Under the pieces are notes generated by a model, which saw only the letters and a list, made by a program, of their open reading frames with translations, was not told the DNA's origin and did not search any database. From the NCBI GenBank assembly GCA_016927815.1, contig JAFGLY010000072.1:1-44147 (forward strand): DNA of 44,147 bases, given 5' to 3'. Source of the DNA: Deltaproteobacteria bacterium (GTDB lineage Bacteria > Myxococcota_A > UBA796 > JAFGLY01). A program made the position numbers and the translations under genes. Shown here piece after piece: positions 17,501-24,470 of this stretch (the stretch's first letter is position 1; every line of letters starts with the position of its first letter).

Positions 17501-19474
17501 GGGGACTACACGGCCGTGGAGGTCTATGCCGCCGATCCGGCGGCCACCGGCTACACGCAGTTCCAGGACACGCCTCGCCTGTATCTGAACCCGGCCACAC
17601 CGACCGCGGACACCACGGCCACCGAGCTGTACGCGGTGACCTACGAGCAGGCCACGCTGCTCGACGCGATCGTTCCCAGCGGGCTGGACGTGGACACCTA
17701 CGATCTGCTCGTCCTGAACCCCGACGGCTCGGTGGGCCTGCTCGAGGACGCGGTGGAGGTGATGGCCGATCCCATCCCGCGGATCGACACCGTGTCCCCG
17801 GGCTCAGTGGACACCCAGGACGATCACGACGTGACCCTCTACGGGGCGCACTTCGACGTGGCCGGCGTCGAGTTCGAGTGCCAGGACAAGAGCACCGGCG
17901 ACACCTTCACGGCGTCGGGCACGGTCACCTCGTCCTCCGACACCGAGGTCGTCGTCACCATCCCCTCGGCCACGGACGTGCAGTTCGGCAACGGCGTGGT
18001 CTGCGCGGTGGTGCTCACCAACCAGAACGGCGCCTACGTCAGCTACTCGGCGGTGTCGGTCACCAACCCCTCCGCCAACCTCTACTCCATCGAGGTCGGC
18101 ACCGACATGACCACCGGACGCCGGGCCCCCGCGGCCGTGGCGGCCCGGGCCACCCCGAGCGCGCGGTACCTCTACGCGATCGGAGGCGACGACGGCAGCA
18201 GCGCCGGCGCCCTGGACAGCGTCGAGTACGCCACGGTCGACAAGTTCGGCGACCTGGGCGAGTGGACCGAGCTACCCGAGACCCTGGACGCGCCGCTCAC
18301 GCTGGCCGGGGTCGCACGGGTGGGCCGCTTCGTCTACCTCGTGGGAGGCAACGACGGCTCGGGCGCCGTGGACACGCTGTTGCGCGCCCAGGTGCTCGAC
18401 CCGCTGGAAGCTCCCCGCATCGACGACATCGAGGTGGACTACAGCGAGAGCGACGACGGCCTGATGGGTGGGACCTGGATCTACCGCGTGGCCGCCCTCT
18501 TCGACGACACCTACGACGACAACCCGGGCGGCGAGTCTCTGCCGAGCGACCCCTTCGTGATGCGGCTGCCGGACCTGGACCCCATGCTCTACGTCACCAT
18601 CGGGTGGACCGAGGTGGAGGGCGCCAGCGGGTACCGGATCTACCGGTCTCCGGAGCCCGACGCCGGCTCGGGCGCCGAGGAGTGGGTCGTCGACGTCAGC
18701 AGCGGCTCCACCATCTCCTGGCAGGACACCGGTCTCACGACCGACCCCACGGTCCTGCCCCTTCCCAAGGCCTCGCTCGGCCGCTGGGAGAGCCTCGACC
18801 CGATGGGCAGCGCCCGGGAGGGCGCCTGCGTGGGCGTGGGGCAGGATCCGACCGACAGCAGCACCTGGTACCTGTTCGCGGCGGGTGGTCGCGACGCCTC
18901 CGGCGTCGTGCTGGACACCGTCGAGGTGTTCGACTTCATCGTCGTGGAGGAGCACGACCACGAGGGCGGATCCTGGACGACCAGCGCGTACGCCCTGGAC
19001 GTCCCGCGCTGGCAGTGCGCGGGCTGGTCGGTCACCTCGGACCTGCATCCGAACGTGGCGCTCGGGGAGACCTGGTTCTACGTCGGAGCCGGCCTGACCA
19101 CCGGGGGCTCCGTGGACACCACCACCGAGGCCTGGCTCGTGGGAAGCGGCGATTTCGAGGACTACCAGGCGGTCGACGCCATGCGCAGCCGGGCGGGCTA
19201 CGGCTACGGCGCAGCGAGCAACACCCTGTACACCTTCGGCGGCGCTGGGGGAGACCCCGACGCCAGCACCGACTCGGCCCTCATCTGTGCCGTCGGGACC
19301 GGCGGGTGCGCCGGCGGACCGCCCGAGCTCAAGAACTGGAACGCACTCGGGCTCTCGCTCAACGAGAGCCGCTACCTGCCGGGCTCCGCCCAGGAGTCCT
19401 CGGTCTTCTTCATCGTGGGGGGTGAGACCTCGACCGATGCCGCGTCCACCTCGGTGGACTGGGCCAACTACTGA
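14564..19474 (+). CDS. Giant surface lipoprotein with Cys-rich IPT-like repeats and kelch-like C-terminus
   Basis: A 1636-residue predicted lipoprotein. The signal sequence ends in the lipobox LTGC (Cys 15). Residues about 40-1175 are a chain of about eleven IPT/TIG-like beta domains. Domains 2-7 share a tight consensus of about 107 residues: C-x-DQ at the start, GFLVLEDGTLPTVTVG, GC-PL-GPAGGE-C, then a V-NP-PADC segment, with four Cys each. Domains 8-11 are more diverged. Residues about 1180-1636 are kelch-like (YLYAIGGDDG, FVYLVGGNDG, LYTFGGAGG, FFIVGG) interrupted near 1285-1400 by a fibronectin-III-like segment (YRVAALFDD, GASGYRIYRS). The ATG at 14564 has GGAGG 6 nt ahead; an ATG 21 nt upstream lacks one. 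It probably sits on the cell surface and is followed after 9 nt by a beta-barrel gene. Confidence 0.93.
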   Translation: MVRTLVLTFSVLTGCSQTLESPRPAVDGAAPAIVCNDQLFTTVTVSGSRFTPLPTQTLTEDPRLEIPAITLDLVSSLHGGAEDLLPETFGLADDTRWLDRSTMEFDAHPELSLESGVYDLVVTNVDGRSARAQAAFAAAPPPVVESFVPDLVCVDQADIPATVYGQGFLALEGTLPTVTIGDLTLVPDAAVDCVDLVGPVAGQDCDTLQITLPQQSLVVAIHDVSVTSAPTADCTSVEEIRMEVVPPPSLSDIQPLLECTDQEDQRFLLTGESFLVLADGTLPTILLGDYAAPPDEGSMTGCEPLLGPAGGELCTGMTFTLPLDTVPPGVHDVVVTNPPPADCESTEPVEVELVPAPTIASIVEAIECIDQGDQSFVISGTGFVVLEDGTPPTIVLGSTVRSPDALAGCIPLEGPAGGETCTEMQVTLPQDAEPPGVLSVVVYNPAPADCISEEFVQIEIVGQPILDAIEPEVSCVDQSDQVFTLSGSGFLVLEDGTLPTVTVGAWTDSADAAGDCTPLLGPAGGQTCLTLTVTLPAGAEPEGTWDVRITNPTPADCHSEESVQLELWAAPTLTSVVETLACGEQIDTTFLLTGEGFLVVSGVHPTVAIGSFLAEADSVSGCVDTGSVWVDQECTDLTVTVPAGSLEEGLQAVSVTNPDTTGCSTTEAVFVEVVAPPFVVEFVPPSVCYEAPDDVPVEVVGSDFLVLEDGTMPEVRIGDQVFTPDASGGCTALEGPSGGEVCSTLLITVPVGTWTTAESMSTEVRNPEPAACVSNTDVPFESTPPPTITGVSPDELCDYGLTVTLTGTDFIETPSVTFNGIPAASVTFVDSTTLEVTLPEDIGAGVFDIEVVNPDGCADTLEDGLEIFAEPLVLYVDPEVIYSGISVQATVYVSGVNQEVVDVSIEEAADGTTTTLEFLWSGDDPDEILAVVPSALDEGFFHLTVEDAVGCHPTLEEAFYEEDDLTVDLESVDPPFAYTGDYTAVEVYAADPAATGYTQFQDTPRLYLNPATPTADTTATELYAVTYEQATLLDAIVPSGLDVDTYDLLVLNPDGSVGLLEDAVEVMADPIPRIDTVSPGSVDTQDDHDVTLYGAHFDVAGVEFECQDKSTGDTFTASGTVTSSSDTEVVVTIPSATDVQFGNGVVCAVVLTNQNGAYVSYSAVSVTNPSANLYSIEVGTDMTTGRRAPAAVAARATPSARYLYAIGGDDGSSAGALDSVEYATVDKFGDLGEWTELPETLDAPLTLAGVARVGRFVYLVGGNDGSGAVDTLLRAQVLDPLEAPRIDDIEVDYSESDDGLMGGTWIYRVAALFDDTYDDNPGGESLPSDPFVMRLPDLDPMLYVTIGWTEVEGASGYRIYRSPEPDAGSGAEEWVVDVSSGSTISWQDTGLTTDPTVLPLPKASLGRWESLDPMGSAREGACVGVGQDPTDSSTWYLFAAGGRDASGVVLDTVEVFDFIVVEEHDHEGGSWTTSAYALDVPRWQCAGWSVTSDLHPNVALGETWFYVGAGLTTGGSVDTTTEAWLVGSGDFEDYQAVDAMRSRAGYGYGAASNTLYTFGGAGGDPDASTDSALICAVGTGGCAGGPPELKNWNALGLSLNESRYLPGSAQESSVFFIVGGETSTDAASTSVDWANY
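15020..16951 (+). repeat. Six tandem Cys-rich domain repeats inside the giant lipoprotein gene
   Basis: In-frame repeat units begin at Cys codons 15020, 15338, 15665, 15986, 16307 and 16625, with the next domain's Cys codon at 16952. The period is 318-327 bp (106-109 codons). Units 3 to 5 are the most alike, down to GPAGG and PADC blocks. Confidence 0.85.
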
Positions 19475-19483
19475 GGAGGACGC

Positions 19484-20137
19484 ATGCACCCGCTCCTGTG
19501 GACCGCGTTCGCATGGATGCCCGCAGCCTTTCCGGCAGATCCCGCCGGGACGCCCGCGGCGTCCCCCTCGGAGGCCGTGCCGGTGCAGCGCACGGGCGTG
19601 GCGCCCCTGGTCGGCCTCCAGGTCGGGGGCCACTTCAGCCTCACCCCGCTCGAGGCGTTCGTCCTGCCCCGCCTGGAGCTGGGGATCGAATTGCCCTGGG
19701 CCCAGCGCCGCTTCCGTGTTGCGCTGCTCTCCGCCTGGACCCGGCCGGCCGCTTCGGGGGAGGACACCGACGATCGCGTGCCCGAGGGGACCTGGAGCTG
19801 GGACCTCACCCAGACCGAAGGCCTCTTCGCGCTCGGCGCCACCGTCCGGATCCCGGAGATCTCGGACCGCTTCGTGCCCGAGATCACGGTCGGGCCGCAG
19901 CTCTACCTGCTGCGAACCCGCGTCGAGGGGGAGGCGAGCGGGGCCCCGTTCGGCGAGAGCGTGGAGCAGTACACGCGGGTGGGGTTCCTCTCGTCGCTCG
20001 GCGTCGCCACCGTGCTCGGCCCCGGCGAGCTGGGACTGCAGCTCGTCTTCTCGCTCTCGGAACTCGACGGCCGGGTCACCGGGGACAGCAGCACGATCGC
20101 CCTGGCGCCGCTGCTCGGCTACCGGTTCGTCCTCTGA
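19484..20137 (+). CDS. Probable outer-membrane beta-barrel protein
   Basis: A 217-residue protein with a short hydrophobic N-terminus (WTAFAWMPAAFPADPAG) that may be a signal peptide. The rest alternates hydrophobic and polar residues in strand-length blocks (VGLQVGGHFSL, LPRLELGIELPW, FRVALLSAW, LFALGATVRI, VPEITVGPQLYLL, VGFLSSLGVATVL, GELGLQLVFSLSEL), and the last residues read LAPLLGYRFVL, ending in an aromatic-x-hydrophobic pattern usual for beta-barrels. Family not recognised. It starts 9 nt after the giant lipoprotein gene, with GAGGAGG ahead of the ATG, so the two are very likely cotranscribed and could interact at the outer membrane. Confidence 0.78.
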   Translation: MHPLLWTAFAWMPAAFPADPAGTPAASPSEAVPVQRTGVAPLVGLQVGGHFSLTPLEAFVLPRLELGIELPWAQRRFRVALLSAWTRPAASGEDTDDRVPEGTWSWDLTQTEGLFALGATVRIPEISDRFVPEITVGPQLYLLRTRVEGEASGAPFGESVEQYTRVGFLSSLGVATVLGPGELGLQLVFSLSELDGRVTGDSSTIALAPLLGYRFVL

Positions 20138-20141
20138 CGCT

Positions 20142-20185
20142 CGCTCGGCATCCTCCGGCGTGGAATCCCGAGGCCCGGCCGAGCG
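20142..20185 (+). terminator. Nested stem-loop after the lipoprotein/beta-barrel pair
   Basis: CGCTCGGC (20142-20149) pairs perfectly with GCCGAGCG (20178-20185). Inside it CCTC (20152-20155) pairs with GAGG (20170-20173), and GG/CC pairs continue past one mismatch. It starts 4 nt after the stop codon. There is no T-run behind it, so it may end transcription with factor help or protect the 3' end. Confidence 0.4.
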
Positions 20186-20215
20186 TTGGGAGGTCCTTCT
20201 GGCTGGAGGCCCGTC

Positions 20216-21367
20216 ATGGACGTTGGTGCATGGATCGAGCGTGCCAAGGAGATGGGTGCGAGTGACCTGCACCTCGAACCCGGCCATCCCGCGACGTACC
20301 GGATCCGGGGGGCCTTGAGATCCTCGGGCGATCGCCTGGGTGGCGAGGCGGTTGCGGCGCTGGCCCGAGGGCTGCTCGGAGAGGCGGCGTGGGGAGCGTT
20401 CCTGGAGCGGGGCAGCGCCGACCTCTCCCGCACGATCCACGGGGTCCGCTGCCGCGTGAACGTGCTCCGGAGCGCCCGGGGCGCGGGCCTGGCCATCCGG
20501 CTGCTCCACGCTCCGGCTGCGACGCTGAAGAGCCTCAACCTGCACCCCGACCTCCTCCAGCTCGTGCGGCCCACCCACGGCCTCGTGCTGGTGGCCGGTC
20601 CGACCGGGGCCGGGAAGTCCACGACCGCGGCCGCCCTCGTCCAGGAGATCAACCTCGCCGAGAGCCGGCACGTCATCACGCTGGAGAGCCCCATCGAGTA
20701 CACCTTCTCACCGCGGCGCTCGCTCGTCCGGCAGCGCGAGGTGGGCCGGGACACGCCCTCGTTCGCCCAGGGTCTCGTGGACGCCATGCGCGAGGATCCC
20801 GACGTCCTCCTGGTGGGCGAGATGCGGGAACCCGAGGTCATGCGCCTGACCCTGAACGCTGCCGAGACCGGGCACCTCGTGCTCGCGACCGTGCACTCGG
20901 CCACGGTGGCCGAGGCGCTGCAGCGCATCGTGGCGTCGTTCCCCTCGGAGATCCAACCGGGCGTGTGCGCCCAGCTCGGCGACTGCCTGGTGGGGGCCCT
21001 GGCCCAGCGCCTCGCGTGGCGGGCCGACCCGGGCCTGCGCGTGCCCGAGTGCGAGGTGCTCCTCGGGAGCACCGCCGCCCGGTCCGTGGTGCGGCAAGGC
21101 CACTTCTTCAAGCTCCCGACGGTCATCGAGAGCGGCGGGGCCGAGGGGTGCTGGAGCTTCGCGCGGTACCGCGCCTGGCTCGATCAGAAGCAGGACTGGG
21201 TGCGCCCGGCCGTGGACGCGGCCCCCGATCCGGAGGAGGAGGCCGGGAAGGTGCTCCTGCCCCCGGCACCGCGACCGAAGCCCCCGGAGGACGGCGTGCT
21301 GGACCTGGATGGCGAGGCGGCCGACCTGGACGCGGCCATCGAGGCACTGGAACGTCGCGGGCGATAG
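20216..21367 (+). CDS. PilT-like type II/IV secretion-family ATPase
   Basis: A 383-residue hexameric-ATPase-type protein. N-terminal residues 1-100 match the PilT N domain (ASDLHLEPGHPATYRIRG). Walker A is GPTGAGKST at 128-136, the Asp box is VITLESPIEY (Ser where PilT usually has Asp), Walker B is DPDVLLVGEMRE, and the His box is GHLVLATVHSA. After the core there is a Pro/Glu-rich tail of about 55 residues. PilT proteins power pilus retraction and twitching; no pilus genes are nearby, so it may serve a pilus encoded elsewhere or another surface apparatus. The ATG at 20216 has GGAGG 6 nt ahead, better than an upstream TTG at 20186. Confidence 0.92.
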   Translation: MDVGAWIERAKEMGASDLHLEPGHPATYRIRGALRSSGDRLGGEAVAALARGLLGEAAWGAFLERGSADLSRTIHGVRCRVNVLRSARGAGLAIRLLHAPAATLKSLNLHPDLLQLVRPTHGLVLVAGPTGAGKSTTAAALVQEINLAESRHVITLESPIEYTFSPRRSLVRQREVGRDTPSFAQGLVDAMREDPDVLLVGEMREPEVMRLTLNAAETGHLVLATVHSATVAEALQRIVASFPSEIQPGVCAQLGDCLVGALAQRLAWRADPGLRVPECEVLLGSTAARSVVRQGHFFKLPTVIESGGAEGCWSFARYRAWLDQKQDWVRPAVDAAPDPEEEAGKVLLPPAPRPKPPEDGVLDLDGEAADLDAAIEALERRGR

Positions 21368-21387
21368 CAGGGCGCTCGCTGGAGATC

Positions 21388-22383
21388 ATGGATCCGCCCC
21401 GGTCATCTGCAGCCACCCTCCTCGCGGCCCTCGTGGCGGCCAGTGCCCTGGGCTGGCCGGTCCCGAGCGCCCAGGCCTACGAGTCCGACCAGTGGACCGA
21501 TCGCGACCAGCCGCTGGCCGACGCCCTCCCGGCCTCCAACGCCCGGGCGGACGAGATGCTGGCCGTGGCCCTGGACCAGGCCAACCGACGGACGCAGTGC
21601 GAGGGCACGGACGAGGAGATGAGGCACCAGCTCGCCCGCGAGATCGACCGGATCTTCGGCGACCCCGCGCGCGTCCCGGCCCGCGGCAAGCTCCCCCCCA
21701 TGGTGATGGGGGCCTACGCGGCCTGGCTGGAGAGCGGCCCGATCGACCGGCGCACCTTCTCCGAGCGCCAGGACATCTACTCGCGCGTTCGGTTGCACGA
21801 GAACATGCTGCTCAAGGTCTTCGGACCCGCCTCCACGATCCGCTTCGGAGACACGCTGCTCGGTACCGACAAGATCGATCACTTCCTGGTGCAGGGCTAC
21901 CTGTACTTCCGCCGCAGCCGGGGCGGGAACCACACCGAACGTGCCGTGCGCTGGGGGACCCGGACCGAGTGGAAGGTCTGGGGGGTGCGGTCCACCGATG
22001 TGTTCTCGTTTGGCGACCTGGCGGCCAACTTCGACGGCTACCTGTTCTACGCCACGCTCCTCGAGGAAGGCAGCCTGGTCCGGCGCCGGGAGGACGGGTG
22101 CGTGGAGCAGGTCCGGCCCTGGGACTGGGCGGAGTGGGTGGACTGGCGCTACGACGAGGTCCTGGACCCCTCCTGGTACGCCCCCCCGGTGGACGAGGTC
22201 CTCCGGCAGTACCTCGTGGCCCACGCGGACGAGATCTGCCCCCAGTGGCACGAGCTGGACCTGGCGAACGATCGGGACCGCTGGCGCAGGTTGTGGGAGG
22301 AGGTGCCGCCGTGGTTCGTCCACCCCGTCCCCAGCCGAGAGGATCCGTTCGACCTCTCGGGGCTCTGCGGGCCGCCTCCCTGA
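21388..22383 (+). CDS. Secreted protein of unknown function with DKIDHF motif
   Basis: A 331-residue protein with a signal peptide (LLAALVAASALGWPVPSAQA, cleavage after about residue 30). The centre carries LLGTDKIDHFLVQGYLYF and VFSFGDLAANFDGYLFY, a pair of blocks I recall from periplasmic or lipoprotein hypothetical proteins of deltaproteobacteria and Bdellovibrio-like bacteria; it resembles the D-K-x-x-H-F motif of DUF2279-type proteins but I cannot assign it with certainty. The C-terminal third is rich in Trp, Asp and Pro. It starts 20 nt after the PilT-like gene, with GGAG just before the ATG, and its stop lies 7 nt from that of the convergent dehydrogenase gene. Confidence 0.82.
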   Translation: MDPPRSSAATLLAALVAASALGWPVPSAQAYESDQWTDRDQPLADALPASNARADEMLAVALDQANRRTQCEGTDEEMRHQLAREIDRIFGDPARVPARGKLPPMVMGAYAAWLESGPIDRRTFSERQDIYSRVRLHENMLLKVFGPASTIRFGDTLLGTDKIDHFLVQGYLYFRRSRGGNHTERAVRWGTRTEWKVWGVRSTDVFSFGDLAANFDGYLFYATLLEEGSLVRRREDGCVEQVRPWDWAEWVDWRYDEVLDPSWYAPPVDEVLRQYLVAHADEICPQWHELDLANDRDRWRRLWEEVPPWFVHPVPSREDPFDLSGLCGPPP

Positions 22384-22390
22384 TCCGCGA

Positions 22391-23848
22391 TCAGATGCCT
22401 CCGAGACAGACGTACTTCACCTCGAGGTACGCCTCGATCCCGTACTTCGAGCCCTCTCGTCCCAGGCCCGACAGCTTCACGCCCCCGAAGGGCGCCACCT
22501 CCGTGGACAGGATGCCGGTGTTGACGCCGACCATGCCGCTCTCGAGGGCCTCCGCGACCCGCCAGATCCGGCCGAGGTCCCGGCCATAGAGGTAGGCGGC
22601 GAGCCCCCAGGGGGTGTCGTTGGCCAGGCGGATCGCCTCGGCCTCGGTCTCGAACCGGAGCACCGGGGCCACGGGTCCGAACGTCTCCTCGCGGGTCACC
22701 CGCATCTCGGGAGTGACCCCGGTGAGGACGGTGGGGTCGTAGAAGGTGCCGCCCAGCGGGTGACGCTGCCCGCCGGTGACGACGCGAGCGCCGCGGGCCA
22801 CCGCGTCCGCCACGTGGGCCTCCACCCGGGCGAGCGCATCCCGATCGATGAGCGGCCCCTGCTCCACGCCGGGCTCCAGGCCGGGGCCCACGACGAGGCG
22901 GGCCACGCGAGCGGCGAGACGCTCCACGAATGCGTCGTGGACGGTGTTCTGCACGAGAAAGCGGTTTGCACACACGCAGGTCTGGCCCGAGTTCCGGTAC
23001 TTGGAGGCGAGCGCGCCCTCCACCGCGGCCTCGAGGTCGGCGTCGTCGAACACCAGGAACGGCGCGTTGCCCCCCAGTTCCAGAGAGACGTGCTGCACGT
23101 TGCCGGCGGCTTGTGCCAGGAGCGTTCGGCCGACCTCGGTGGATCCGGTGAAGGTGATCTTGCGGACCAGCGGGTGGGAGGTGAGCTCCGCGCCGATCGC
23201 CGTAGCAGGCCCGATCACGACGTTGAGCACTCCGGGAGGCAGGCCGGCGCGCTCGGCGAGGGCCGCCAGGGCCAGCGCGGTGAGCGGCGTGTGCGAGGCG
23301 GGTTTGGCCACGACCGTGCAGCCGGCGGCCAGGGCCGCGCCCGCCTTTCGGGTGAACATGGCGGCTGGGAAGTTCCAGGGGGTGATGGCCCCGACCACGC
23401 CGACCGGCTGCTTGAGGACCACGATCCGTCGATCCGGCCAGGGCGAGGGGACCACGTCTCCGTAGACCCGTTTGGCCTCCTCGCCGAACCACTCCAGGAA
23501 GGCGGCGGCGTAGGACACCTCCCCTCGAGCCTCCGCGAGGGGCTTGCCCTGCTCGGTGGTCAGGATCCGGGCGAGGTCGTCCCGGGCGGCCACGACGAGG
23601 TCGAACCAGGCCCGGAGCAGGGCGGCCCGGTCGTGCGCGGGCCGTTCTCGCCAGGGGCCGAACGCTCGGTGAGCGGCCTCGACGGCCAGGCGCACCTCGG
23701 AGACGTCGAGCGAGGGCACCCGGGCCACGAGGCGACCGGTGGCGGGGTCCGCGACGGGCAGCGTGTGGCCGGCACGAGCCTCCACCCAGGCGCCGTCCAC
23801 GAAGCAGCGTGTCCTGAGGAGATCGGGATCGACGAGGCCAGGGATCAT
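22391..23848 (-). CDS. gabD: Succinate-semialdehyde dehydrogenase-type aldehyde dehydrogenase
   Basis: A 485-residue aldehyde dehydrogenase with strong GabD-like features: PWNFP (Asn 159), KPASHTPLTALALA (Lys 182), FTGSTEVG, ELGGNAP (general base Glu 257) and GQTCVCANR (catalytic Cys 291, followed by the second Cys seen in GabD enzymes). It would oxidise succinate semialdehyde, or a similar short semialdehyde, to succinate with NAD(P), feeding the TCA cycle. The length is standard. The ORF is open to 24130, but the ATG at 23848 follows AGGAG with 6 nt spacing and begins the conserved domain. A small lipoprotein gene is divergent 52 nt away. Exact substrate is inferred from motif likeness. Confidence 0.9.
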   Translation of the reverse strand: MIPGLVDPDLLRTRCFVDGAWVEARAGHTLPVADPATGRLVARVPSLDVSEVRLAVEAAHRAFGPWRERPAHDRAALLRAWFDLVVAARDDLARILTTEQGKPLAEARGEVSYAAAFLEWFGEEAKRVYGDVVPSPWPDRRIVVLKQPVGVVGAITPWNFPAAMFTRKAGAALAAGCTVVAKPASHTPLTALALAALAERAGLPPGVLNVVIGPATAIGAELTSHPLVRKITFTGSTEVGRTLLAQAAGNVQHVSLELGGNAPFLVFDDADLEAAVEGALASKYRNSGQTCVCANRFLVQNTVHDAFVERLAARVARLVVGPGLEPGVEQGPLIDRDALARVEAHVADAVARGARVVTGGQRHPLGGTFYDPTVLTGVTPEMRVTREETFGPVAPVLRFETEAEAIRLANDTPWGLAAYLYGRDLGRIWRVAEALESGMVGVNTGILSTEVAPFGGVKLSGLGREGSKYGIEAYLEVKYVCLGGI

Positions 23849-23900
23849 GGCGGGCTCCTGATGTCGAGGGGTATCATGGCATCGACCCCGGGAGGCCCCC

Positions 23901-24470
23901 GTGCGTCCGACCCCTTCTTCCTGCCTTGCGTTCCTCGGCGCCTGCCTGATCGCGGGCTGCAACCGAGGCACCGTCGACGACACCGCTGGAGGCGGGCACG
24001 CGTGGGATCCCGAGTCCACGCTCTGCGGCACCGTGGAGATCGCCGACACCGGCTGTGCGGAGGAACCGTTGCCCGCCACCGTGGGCGTGTGGACGGTCCG
24101 GGCCGGATTCTCCGCCTGCGTATTGGACACCGCGGAAGGGGACTGGGTGGACGAGCGCGTGGCCCAGCCCGAGGTGGACGAGGACGGCTTCTTCGAAGCC
24201 CGGGTGGACCCCGGCGACTACGGGGTGGCGGCCTATACCGATCTGTGCGAGGACTGCCGGCCGGTCACGGTGGACGGCCAGGGGTGCACCCAGGTGGCGC
24301 TCGTCCTGCACCGCCCCGTGGAGGCCGGGGGGTTCGGCACGTCCTTCCACCGGCCCGGAAGACTCAAGGAGAGGGAGGCCCGAGCGCCCTACTTGGCCGC
24401 CGAGGCCTCTTCGGAGGCCCCCTCGAGGGGCGCGGCCGGCCGCGAGACCTCCTCCAACCAGGCCAGGTAG
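23901..24470 (+). CDS. Small lipoprotein with carboxypeptidase-regulatory-like fold
   Basis: A 189-residue predicted lipoprotein starting at GTG with GGGAGG 5 nt ahead. The lipobox is LIAGC (Cys 20), followed by a short polar linker. Residues about 40-145 have the look of a small beta-sandwich (LCGTVEIADTGCAEEPLPAT, DGFFEARVDPGDYGVAAYTD, CRPVTVDGQGCTQVALVLHR), with Cys pairs that may form disulfides. The last 45 or so residues are basic and low in pattern, and the final 82 bp lie antisense to the end of the radical SAM gene. That tail may be readthrough after loss of the original stop. Function unknown; surface or periplasmic. Confidence 0.72.
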   Translation: MRPTPSSCLAFLGACLIAGCNRGTVDDTAGGGHAWDPESTLCGTVEIADTGCAEEPLPATVGVWTVRAGFSACVLDTAEGDWVDERVAQPEVDEDGFFEARVDPGDYGVAAYTDLCEDCRPVTVDGQGCTQVALVLHRPVEAGGFGTSFHRPGRLKEREARAPYLAAEASSEAPSRGAAGRETSSNQAR

